Positions 1-5,797 of a stretch of DNA of 8,575 nucleotides are shown here, one piece after another; within the stretch, counting starts at the first letter, position 1; every line of letters starts with the position of its first letter. The stretch is taken from contig CAUZFM010000095.1 of the NCBI GenBank assembly GCA_963579235.1, positions 1 to 8,575 of the forward strand. The letters are read 5' to 3'. The notes under the pieces were generated by a model. It was not told the origin of the DNA. It searched no databases and saw nothing but the letters and a program-made list of their open reading frames with translations. This stretch comes from UBA1149 sp963579235 (GTDB lineage: Bacteria > Desulfobacterota > Binatia > UBA1149). The position numbers and the translations under genes are program-made.

Positions 1-904
1 GCTCACCCCGCTGTAGAGGGAGCCTGTAGGCGTACAGCAGCCCGGCGACCGCCAGCCCCAGGGCGCCGGCACCTATCGCGACGTGGATCGTTGGAAGCCA
101 CGAAAGAGCGAGCCCTGAGCTTCCTTCCTGCCCGCTCAGCTGCAGCAGCGTGGCAGTAGCGAGACCCAGGCCTACCTGTAAACATAGAAGCCCGCATAGT
201 CGCCGGGACGTTCGCTCAACGGGCCCCCCTGTTCGGCTTGCCTGCCGGGCCAGCCTGAGCGAAGCGAAGAGTACGCTCAAACCGATAAGCAGGTGCAGGT
301 AAAACAATGGGTGCGCCAGGACGCCCGCCGAACCGGGCATGTGGCGAAGAGATACTCCGATGGCCAACTGGAGGCCTATCAGGCTCAACATTATGATACC
401 CGGGCGTTGCAGCGGCGCATGGTCCCCCAGCGCTTCATCGCTTACCCAGGAGGGCGAAGTGACGGTGACAATAGCCGCCAGGATTCCGAAGAAGGCCTGT
501 CCAAACCAACCGTGAACCATGGCCAGATCCAGCGAAAGCCATATTACTCTCAACCCTCCCATCAGCGCCTGGGCCAGCACGGCGGCTATGGCGGCAAGGC
601 CGAGGGTACGAGCGTACTTGCGCGTGTCGTTGCGGTACAGAGCCAGCCCGAGCAGGCAGGTCACGACGGCCACGGAGGCGGCAATCAAGCGATGACCGTG
701 TTCGGTTCGGACGTTGTCTATTTCGTACCAACGGGGAGGGTTGATACCGCCGTAGGAGAGCGGCCAGTCGGGTACGGCCAGGCCCGCGTCCCGGCTTGTT
801 ACCAGTCCACCCGCGACAACGAGAACAAAAGCCATCAGCAGGGCGGCAACCGCAAGTACGCGAATTTTACGGTCGGGAAGGTTGCCTGTCGATGACTCGC
901 TCAC
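1..904 (-). CDS. ctaA: Heme A synthase, CtaA/Cox15 family (C-terminus cut by window)
   Basis: Polytopic inner-membrane enzyme that oxidises the C8 methyl of heme O to the formyl group of heme A, the cofactor of aa3-type cytochrome oxidases. I translate 301 codons from a GTG at 904; the frame is still open at base 1. The first helix (about residues 15-35) runs into GGLVTSRDAGLAVPDWPLSYGG (about 32-53), a block typical of the family. The expected heme-ligand histidines are present: EHGHR (H69, H71), HGWFGQ (H131), LHLLIG (H204) and IHVAIG (H274). An in-frame TGA lies eight codons upstream and there is no ATG nearby, so GTG 904 is the probable start, with a weak AGGG five bases before it. It starts 7 bases after the stop of the 55-residue membrane protein and is probably cotranscribed with it. 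Family assignment is firm. Heme A rather than another product is inferred from the conserved motifs. Confidence 0.9.
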   Translation of the reverse strand, partial: MSESSTGNLPDRKIRVLAVAALLMAFVLVVAGGLVTSRDAGLAVPDWPLSYGGINPPRWYEIDNVRTEHGHRLIAASVAVVTCLLGLALYRNDTRKYARTLGLAAIAAVLAQALMGGLRVIWLSLDLAMVHGWFGQAFFGILAAIVTVTSPSWVSDEALGDHAPLQRPGIIMLSLIGLQLAIGVSLRHMPGSAGVLAHPLFYLHLLIGLSVLFASLRLARQASRTGGPVERTSRRLCGLLCLQVGLGLATATLLQLSGQEGSSGLALSWLPTIHVAIGAGALGLAVAGLLYAYRLPLQRGE

Positions 905-911
905 CTTGGCC

Positions 912-1079
912 CTAACCCGTTTGGAACATCAGCGCAACGATGAGGACGATCAACACGGGGCTCAGTGTCCACGCTAGTTGGGACGGGATCTCGGGGGTGT
1001 CGGGCCTGAGTATCCGGGTCAGTATCGTGGCCGTGATCAGCAGGAAGGCGACGCAGCTGAGCGAAAAGACGGCAGACAC
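912..1079 (-). CDS. Small two-helix membrane protein resembling the CoxII transmembrane hairpin
   Basis: A 55-residue reading frame from a GTG at 1079 to TAG at 912-914. An in-frame TAG five codons upstream limits the start; AGGGG sits about nine bases before the GTG. Two hydrophobic segments are visible, about residues 2-24 and 36-53, joined by a short polar linker RPDTPEIPSQ. The second segment, LAWTLSPVLIVLIVALMF, resembles the 'WT-x-x-P-x-LI' start of the second helix of cytochrome c oxidase subunit II. No copper-A domain (CxxxCxxxHxxxM) follows, so it is not a full subunit II. It lies between a copper protein gene and ctaA in the same direction, which supports a role in oxidase assembly or as an accessory subunit. 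The homology is my reading of a short motif and is unproven. The frame is short enough for automated gene callers to miss. Confidence 0.6.
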   Translation of the reverse strand: MSAVFSLSCVAFLLITATILTRILRPDTPEIPSQLAWTLSPVLIVLIVALMFQTG

Positions 1080-1105
1080 TTCAGCCGGCCCCTATCAACC
1101 GCTCG

Positions 1106-1140
1106 GTAACCCGGTCCGACCGTGGGTCGGACCGGGTTAC
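1106..1140 (-). terminator. Perfect 16-bp hairpin after the cupredoxin gene
   Basis: The arm gtaacccggtccgacc is followed by the three-base loop gtg and an exact inverted copy. It begins eight bases past the cupredoxin stop codon and ends 27 bases before the start of the small membrane protein. Neither strand has a T-tract after it, so it is not a canonical intrinsic terminator. It could act as a partial terminator, or as an RNA stabiliser that gives unequal expression of the cupredoxin and the downstream ctaA genes. The structure is certain; its function is inferred. Confidence 0.6.
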
Positions 1141-1148
1141 GAGCAGGG

Positions 1149-1871
1149 TCAGTTCGCCCTCGCGAAGCTGAAGTCCGAACCGGCGCTTCCGCCGTCGGAA
1201 ACAGTGACGCTCGCAGTGCGGGTGCCGAATTTTTCGTGCCAGGCTTCGACGGTGTACGTTCCGGCAGGTACGTTTTCGATCGTAAAGCTACCGTCGGCTG
1301 CAGAGACCGTAAAGAAGGGGTGATCGAGTACGCCGATCCAGGCGGCCATCCACGGGTGCACGTCGCACTTTACTCGGACCATGATCTCGGGGGCGGTAAA
1401 TCTCTTCTTGATCTTCATTCCCTTGATGGGCATCGCGTTGTTGAACTGCTTGCTCTCCTTGGGCAATGAGTGAACGTTGTGAAGAGTCTCGTCGCTGTTG
1501 AGGATTTCGATGGTCTGCCCGACCATCGCTCCCGCTATCCGCGGCGCGTACATGCAGCCGTTCTGGTCGAGATTGACCACTTCGGTGGGCTTTTCGAAGG
1601 TGCCGCTCACGCCTTCTTTCAGGTAGACGAAAACGTTCTGTACCTTGCCGTCGGCTATCAGTATAGCGTCGCCGAGCCGACCGTCGGGGTTGGCTTCATC
1701 ACACTTGGGGTCAGCAGACATCCTGATAGGCCGCCTCGAGGGGGCGTCTCCTTCAAAACTCACGGTGCCGGTAATCGACCCCCCTGCATTGGCGATATTC
1801 CCGCCCCCGGCCAGCAGCATGGCTGTTGTCACGGCAGTCACGGCTATGCCCCTAAGCAGTAAATTTATCAT
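1149..1871 (-). CDS. Secreted cupredoxin-like protein with carboxypeptidase-regulatory-like domain
   Basis: A 240-residue periplasmic or membrane-associated protein. Residues 1-29 form a signal peptide (hydrophobic stretch, then ANA before GG). The core has a blue-copper pattern: a TLHNVHS histidine (H131 or H134) and, near its end, KCDVHPWMAAWIG with C169, H172 and M175 as the likely Cys-His-Met copper ligands. This is followed by VLDHPFF and a C-terminal beta-sandwich of the carboxypeptidase-regulatory type (about 183-235; DGSFTIENVPAGTYTVEAWHE). C57 and C106 (DQNGCMYAP) may form a disulfide. The ATG at 1871 follows a strong AGGAGAGG. It probably carries electrons or copper for a respiratory chain, in keeping with the heme A synthase downstream. 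It lacks the CuA two-cysteine motif, so it is not oxidase subunit II. Domain call is firm; partner is unknown. Confidence 0.85.
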   Translation of the reverse strand: MINLLLRGIAVTAVTTAMLLAGGGNIANAGGSITGTVSFEGDAPSRRPIRMSADPKCDEANPDGRLGDAILIADGKVQNVFVYLKEGVSGTFEKPTEVVNLDQNGCMYAPRIAGAMVGQTIEILNSDETLHNVHSLPKESKQFNNAMPIKGMKIKKRFTAPEIMVRVKCDVHPWMAAWIGVLDHPFFTVSAADGSFTIENVPAGTYTVEAWHEKFGTRTASVTVSDGGSAGSDFSFARAN

Positions 1872-1970
1872 CTTTTCCTCTCCTGGATACTGTGGATTAC
1901 GGTTTTAGTGCCTCGCCCGACATTGCAGGCGCGTATGGCTTGCCGCGGCACCCTGACTAGCAGTTGCGGC

Positions 1971-2000
1971 AGTATAATCAAGCTGCTGGAGGGCTTGCAA
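1971..2000 (-). promoter_or_regulatory. Putative promoter for the cupredoxin gene
   Basis: On the minus strand TTGCAA (2000-1995) and TATACT (1976-1971) are 18 bases apart, matching the sigma-70 hexamers at four and five of six positions. The predicted transcript has a leader of roughly 90 bases. The -10 overlaps a perfect TATAAT on the plus strand (1973-1978) that could serve the divergent glutamine-synthetase-like gene, though that one has no good -35. Call is from hexamer matches only. Confidence 0.35.
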
Positions 2001-2028
2001 TCGCTGCGCTGACGGGCGAATAAGCCTT

Positions 2029-3438
2029 GTGGGCGATACTGTAAAAGACTGGTCAGTTGGCAATGGTTTGAGCATCGAGACGCTTACGGGGCTCATAGAG
2101 GACGGTAGCGTAGACACGGTACTCACGGTTTTTCCGGACATGTATGGAAGGTTGGTCGGCAAGCGTAACACCGGGCATTTTTTCCTCTCCGATGTTCTCC
2201 AGGGAGGCCTTCATGCCTGCGACTACCTGTTTGCCTGTGACATGGAGATGGATCCGGTCCCGGGCTACGAGTGGTCGTCCTGGAAGAAAGGCTACGGTGA
2301 CGTTCACGCCACTGTGGACCTTTCGACCCTGAGGCTTGCCGCGTGGCAGGATCGTACGGCCCTGGTGTTGTGTGATCTCGCGAATCCCGCAGACCACCAG
2401 CCCGTGGAGATCTCGCCGCGCCGCATACTCTCAAGGCAGGTAGGGCTCGCCCGCGAACTCGGCTATGACCCCCGTGCGGGTTCGGAACTGGAGTTTTTTC
2501 TCTTGAGTGAAAGCTATGATGAGGCCGAGGCGCGGGACTTCGGTGAACCGCGTACTTCCGGCTGGTACGTGGAGGACTATCACACCATGCACGCTACCCG
2601 CCAGGAGCCGGTCATCGGAGCGATACGACGTGCCATGGACGCGTCGGGTGTGCCGGTCGAATCGAGCAAGGGGGAGTGGGGCCCCGGCCAGCACGAGATC
2701 AACCTTCGCTACACCGATATGCTCGAAATGGCCGACAGGCATTCGATATTCAAGCAAGCTGCCAAGGAAATCGCCGCCTCGCAGGATGTCTCGGTTACTT
2801 TCATGGCGAAGCTTCACGAAAACCTCGCTGGTAACAGCATGCACCTGCATTCGAGCCTCTGGTCAGTCGACGGTGGTCAGGCGCTCTTCAGTGGTGATAA
2901 CGAGTTGCCGGGAACACCAGCCCGTTGCTCTGACCTGTTTCGCTGGTACATCGGCGGACTCGTGGCACACGCCCGCGAATGCGCGTTGTGGTACGCCCCT
3001 AACACGAACTCTTACCGTCGTTTCATAGCGGGAACGTTTGCACCGACCGGTATCGGCTGGTCCTGGGATAACCGGACGGCTGGTTATCGCCTGGTGGGCA
3101 GTGGCGACGCGCTGCGAGTCGAGTGCCGGATTCCGGGGGGCGACGCCAATCCCTATCTCGTGATGGCCGTCACCCTGGCCGCCGGTCTGGACGGCATCAG
3201 GAACCGCATTGAACCGCCAGAGGCCCTTAGTGGGGACCTGTACCAGTCGGCCGATCACGCAAGCCTGCCGCTTTGCCTGGAAGATGCCATGAAAGAGTTT
3301 GCCGACAGTAGTTTTATCTTGTCCTCTTTCGGTGCGGAGGTCAGGGATCATTACCTTCGTTTTGCCGAGGTCGAACTCGAGAAGTCGCGGCCGGTGGTTC
3401 CTAACTGGGAGCGTCGCCGCTTCCTTGAGCGCGGCTGA
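2029..3438 (+). CDS. Glutamine synthetase family protein (amine gamma-glutamyl ligase-like)
   Basis: A 469-residue ATP-dependent ligase of the glutamine synthetase fold. An N-terminal domain (about 1-110) with FPDMYGRLVGKR precedes the catalytic domain. Metal and substrate residues are in order: SELEFF (E153, E155), KGEWGPGQHE (E216, Q221, E223), MHLHSSLW (H272, H274), NSYRRF (327-332), DNRTAGYRL (347-355) and RVECRIPGGDANPYL (E365, R367, N374). The tyrosine loop adenylylated in type I enzymes is absent, and the tail PNWERRRFLERG is like that of GlnA3/GlnA4-type proteins. It therefore more likely joins glutamate to an amine, such as a polyamine or ethanolamine, than to ammonia. That is inference, and true ammonia ligation cannot be excluded. 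The GTG start has a weak GGGCG ribosome site; the nearest upstream in-frame stop is at 1975. The dehydrogenase follows after 17 bases in the same operon. Confidence 0.88.
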   Translation: MGDTVKDWSVGNGLSIETLTGLIEDGSVDTVLTVFPDMYGRLVGKRNTGHFFLSDVLQGGLHACDYLFACDMEMDPVPGYEWSSWKKGYGDVHATVDLSTLRLAAWQDRTALVLCDLANPADHQPVEISPRRILSRQVGLARELGYDPRAGSELEFFLLSESYDEAEARDFGEPRTSGWYVEDYHTMHATRQEPVIGAIRRAMDASGVPVESSKGEWGPGQHEINLRYTDMLEMADRHSIFKQAAKEIAASQDVSVTFMAKLHENLAGNSMHLHSSLWSVDGGQALFSGDNELPGTPARCSDLFRWYIGGLVAHARECALWYAPNTNSYRRFIAGTFAPTGIGWSWDNRTAGYRLVGSGDALRVECRIPGGDANPYLVMAVTLAAGLDGIRNRIEPPEALSGDLYQSADHASLPLCLEDAMKEFADSSFILSSFGAEVRDHYLRFAEVELEKSRPVVPNWERRRFLERG

Positions 3439-3455
3439 CAAAAGGCAAAGAGAGC

Positions 3456-4232
3456 ATGCAACTGGAAGGCAAGGCTTGTGTCGTAACCGGTGCTGCGGGC
3501 GGCATCGGTCGTGAAACCGTGTTGGAGTTCTGCGCGCGTGGCGCAAGGGTGGTGGCTGCCGATCTGCGGCCCGATGCCCTCGAGGAAGTGGTCGCTCTTG
3601 CCGTCGAGAAGGGCGGCACTGCGATTGCGAGCCAGATGGACGTGACCGTGGCCGCCGAGGTCAAAAACACCATAGACCTTTGCGAGCAGACCTGGGGCAG
3701 GGTGGATGTTGTTTTCAACAACGCCGGGATCTTCCCCGAGGATGATGGCTCGGTGCTTGAAACCAGCGAAGAGACCTGGGCCCACGTGATGGACGTCAAC
3801 CTCAAGGGAGTTTTCCTAGGTTGCAGGTACGCGGTAGCGGCCATGCTGAGATGCGGCGGCGGATCGATCATTAACACTGCGTCGTTTGTTGCGCTGATGG
3901 GCGCAGCTACTTCGCAGAGTGCCTACACGGCGAGCAAGGGCGGGGTGGTCGCCCTGACGCGTGAAATTGCAGTCGAGTACGCCCGCAAGGGTATCAGGGC
4001 TAACGCCCTGTGCCCGGGACCGGTCAACACGCCCCTGTTGGCGGAACTGTTGCGCGACCCCGAAGCGAGGCAGCGTCGCCTGGTTCACATCCCGGCGGGT
4101 CGCCTGGCCGAAGCGGGCGAAATAGCCAGGGCGGTCGTTTTCCTGGCTTCGGACGATTCGAGTTTTGTGACGGGTACTGAGTTCATCGTAGACGGCGGAA
4201 TAACCGCCGCCTACGTGACTCCGGAGTCCTGA
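3456..4232 (+). CDS. Short-chain dehydrogenase/reductase (SDR) family NAD(P)-dependent oxidoreductase
   Basis: A 258-residue cytosolic classical SDR. The cofactor motif TGAAGGIG is at 11-18, with D36 after the second strand (VVAADLR), which favours NAD over NADP. NNAG is at 88-91, the active-site asparagine is in MDVNLKG (N115), and the catalytic triad is S143, Y157 and K161 (YTASK). CPGPVNTP (186-193) follows, and the end DGGITAAYVTPES is longer than the usual FabG terminus. The ATG start has AGAG just upstream. It follows the glutamine-synthetase-like gene by 17 bases. A similar pairing of a glutamine synthetase homologue with an SDR occurs in the mycobacterial glnA4 region, as I recall it, which suggests that both genes act on one amine-derived substrate. 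It could be annotated as a FabG-like 3-oxoacyl-ACP reductase, but the context argues against a fatty-acid role. Substrate unknown. Confidence 0.88.
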   Translation: MQLEGKACVVTGAAGGIGRETVLEFCARGARVVAADLRPDALEEVVALAVEKGGTAIASQMDVTVAAEVKNTIDLCEQTWGRVDVVFNNAGIFPEDDGSVLETSEETWAHVMDVNLKGVFLGCRYAVAAMLRCGGGSIINTASFVALMGAATSQSAYTASKGGVVALTREIAVEYARKGIRANALCPGPVNTPLLAELLRDPEARQRRLVHIPAGRLAEAGEIARAVVFLASDDSSFVTGTEFIVDGGITAAYVTPES

Positions 4233-4247
4233 TCAGCGCTCGGCCGG

Positions 4248-4859
4248 TCAGGCAGCCAGGTAACCCTTTTCTTCGAGGTAGGAGAGCAGGGCCTGGAGGC
4301 TGTCTTCCTGGCTCTGCGAGGTCGTGTCAACGATCAACTCGGCCTTGTCAGGCTCTTCGTAAGGCGCTGAAATTCCAGTGAATTCCGGTATCTCGCCGGC
4401 GCGGGCCTTCTTGTACAAGCCCTTGGGATCGCGCTTCTCGCATTCGTCGAGGTCGCATTTAACGTACACTTCTAGAAAATCACCTTCGGCCATGATCTCG
4501 CGAACCTTGTCTCGGTCTCCCTTGTAGGGCGAAATGAAGGCGGTGACATTGATGATGCCGGCCTCGGTGAAGAGAGCGGCGACTTCGCCTATACGGCGGA
4601 TGTTTTCTCCTCTATCTTCGGGCGAAAAGCCCAGGTCCTTGTTCAAGCCGTGGCGGACGTTGTCGCCGTCGAGCACGTAGGCACGGGCGCCACGTTCCCA
4701 GAGCGCCTTTTCGAGCAGGTTGGCAAGGGTCGATTTGCCGGAACCCGACAGCCCGGTGAGCCAGACGGTACAACCGCGATGGCCCGAAATTTTTTCTCGT
4801 TCGGTTTTTGAGACAGTGGTTTCGTGCCAGACAATGTTCTCAGACTTAGGCTGCGTCAT
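4248..4859 (-). CDS. cysC: Adenylylsulfate kinase (APS kinase)
   Basis: A 203-residue cytosolic kinase that phosphorylates adenosine 5'-phosphosulfate at the 3'-hydroxyl to give PAPS, the sulfate donor for assimilation and for sulfotransferases. The P-loop GLSGSGKST is at 36-44, DGDNVRHGLN at 64-73, the RGENIRRIGEVA segment at 83-94, and FISPYKGDRDKVRE at 108-121 carries the conserved serine S110. KDPKGLYKKA-like residues (RDPKGLYKKARAG, 143-155) form the lid region. Length fits stand-alone CysC (about 200), with no fused sulfurylase domain. The ATG at 4859 is preceded by GGAGA at about 13-17 bases, a rather wide spacing. No ATP sulfurylase gene is in the window. It converges with the SDR gene, 15 bases between stop codons. 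Its promoter is probably in the 120 bases up to the zinc-ribbon gene, which hold an AT-rich patch at 4935-4950. Confidence 0.95.
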   Translation of the reverse strand: MTQPKSENIVWHETTVSKTEREKISGHRGCTVWLTGLSGSGKSTLANLLEKALWERGARAYVLDGDNVRHGLNKDLGFSPEDRGENIRRIGEVAALFTEAGIINVTAFISPYKGDRDKVREIMAEGDFLEVYVKCDLDECEKRDPKGLYKKARAGEIPEFTGISAPYEEPDKAELIVDTTSQSQEDSLQALLSYLEEKGYLAA

Positions 4860-4979
4860 ACTTGTTGTTTATCTCCGGCGTACCGATCTTTCGGCATCGC
4901 TCACTCTGTAAGACTGCCCGGGGCCAGGCGGTCATGTTTTATTTAAAATTCCCGGTATACGTCTGGCGGGCTTTCGGGG

Positions 4980-5162
4980 TTACCTGGGACTTTCGATCTT
5001 TCGACCGAAGGTAACCTGTCCCTTATCAACCCGGATAGAGAAACCGCAGTCGGGGTTGATGCAGACCCACGCCTTGTACATGACAGACGCACCCTCAGTT
5101 CCGTAGTCGGAGAGCGGGACCAGAAGTCCGTTCTCACACTTCTTACAACTGGGCAGTTCCAT
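4980..5162 (-). CDS. Small four-cysteine zinc-ribbon protein
   Basis: A 60-residue protein with two cysteine pairs, C6-x2-C9 (SCKKCENG) and C34-x4-C39 (VCINPDCGF), spaced as in a one-domain zinc ribbon. Between them lies LLVPLSDYGTEGASVMYKAW, and the tail is a short beta-rich segment. I prefer the ATG at 5162 because GGAGAGG stands eight bases before it and the cysteine pair begins immediately after; the same frame is open further upstream, to a possible ATG at 5234. No enzymatic residues are evident. Small ribbons like this usually bind nucleic acid or a protein partner, but no specific role can be assigned. It lies between rpsU (208 bases upstream) and cysC (120 bases downstream) in the same direction, which may be only loose linkage. 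Confidence 0.75.
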   Translation of the reverse strand: MELPSCKKCENGLLVPLSDYGTEGASVMYKAWVCINPDCGFSIRVDKGQVTFGRKIESPR

Positions 5163-5369
5163 CACCACATCCTCTCCGCCACGGCTGTTAGCTCCAAACA
5201 GGCAACCAACAGCTGGGGTTTCGCCGAACAGCAATGCCCGGCGTTTTCTCGCGTACCGTTTTCAGTCGATATTGCGCGTACTTAACGCATCCTCACCGCC
5301 GCGTCAAATAGCGCGACAGCAGGCCCGGCCAGGAGAGCGGGAGATGTGGGTGGGCAGGAGCGGCTACGA

Positions 5370-5567
5370 TCAGTGCCGGCTGCGTTGAGCGCGTCGCAGG
5401 GCCTTGCGTCGCTTGCGTTCCGCTTCTTCGCGTTTTCTCTTTCGCTTGACGCTTGGTTTTTCGTAGAAAGACCGCAGCTTCATTTCCTTGAAGACGCCTT
5501 CGGATGCCATCTTCTTCTTGAGGATTTTTATTGCTCGCTCCAGCGAACCTTCGACTTGAACTTCCAT
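5370..5567 (-). CDS. rpsU: 30S ribosomal protein S21
   Basis: A 65-residue, very basic protein of the small ribosomal subunit, where S21 sits near the anti-Shine-Dalgarno end of 16S rRNA and assists translation initiation. The pattern is typical: MEVQVEGSLERAIKILKKKM at the start, then FKEMKLRSFYEKPSVKRKRK and a highly charged Arg/Lys tail ending RRAQRSRH. Length agrees with bacterial S21 (about 60-70). The ATG at 5567 is preceded by GGAGGG at 11 bases. A well-formed sigma-70-like promoter lies about 35 bases upstream (5602-5631), so the gene need not depend on readthrough from tRNA-Arg. The usual partners dnaG, rpoD or yqeY are not in the window. No clear terminator is visible after the stop. 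Confidence 0.95.
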   Translation of the reverse strand: MEVQVEGSLERAIKILKKKMASEGVFKEMKLRSFYEKPSVKRKRKREEAERKRRKALRRAQRSRH

Positions 5568-5601
5568 AATAAGCGCTGCCCTCCCGGCGCCAGAACTGAT
5601 G

Positions 5602-5631
5602 AGAGTAGTCCGGAAAGGGGGACCTTGTCAA
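5602..5631 (-). promoter_or_regulatory. rpsU: Promoter of rpsU
   Basis: On the minus strand a perfect TTGACA (5631-5626) is followed after 18 bases by TACTCT (5607-5602), four of six matches to the -10 consensus. Transcription would start near 5595, leaving a leader of about 28 bases with the ribosome site. It lies between the 3' end of tRNA-Arg and rpsU, where an independent promoter is expected. Confidence 0.6.
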
Positions 5632-5685
5632 CTTTCGACCAACAGCCACAGCCCGGGGGGCCTGATGCTTCGGGACCCTGGTGAG

Positions 5686-5761
5686 TGGTGCCCTCGACAG
5701 GACTCGAACCTGTGCAACCGGCTTCGGAGGCCGGTGCTCTATCCACCTGAGCTACGAGGGC
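5686..5761 (-). tRNA. tRNA-Arg (anticodon CCG)
   Basis: A 76-base cloverleaf on the minus strand. The acceptor GCCCTCG pairs with CGAGGGC, the D stem is GCTC/GAGC, the anticodon stem CCGGC/GCCGG encloses CTCCGAA with anticodon CCG (reads CGG), the variable loop is TTGC, and the T arm is ACAGG-TTCGAGT-CCTGT. The discriminator is A and the 3' CCA is encoded (5688-5686). It lies 36 bases after the stop of the phosphatase gene and may be cotranscribed with it; no separate promoter is obvious in that gap. Confidence 0.95.
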
Positions 5762-5797
5762 TTTGGTCGCGCGGAGCCTGTTTACAACGTTAGCCGG

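Noticed and set aside
293..895. 200-residue plus-strand open frame at the left end
   Set aside because: It is antisense to the heme A synthase, whose motifs are unmistakable; the plus-strand protein is low-complexity, Gln/Gly/Arg-rich and shows no domain.
2863..3546. 227-residue minus-strand open frame
   Set aside because: It spans the end of the glutamine-synthetase-like gene and the start of the SDR gene in antisense; no recognisable motif, composition typical of a shadow frame in GC-rich DNA.
4935..4979. Intrinsic terminator of the zinc-ribbon gene in the AT-rich patch before cysC
   Set aside because: Only a 4-bp stem (CCCG/CGGG) with a 12-base loop precedes the short T-run; too weak to call. 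The patch may equally be part of the cysC promoter.
5163..5369. Promoter for the zinc-ribbon gene (TTGACG followed after 17 bases by TAAGTA on the minus strand)
   Set aside because: The -35 is good but the -10 matches at only two of six positions.
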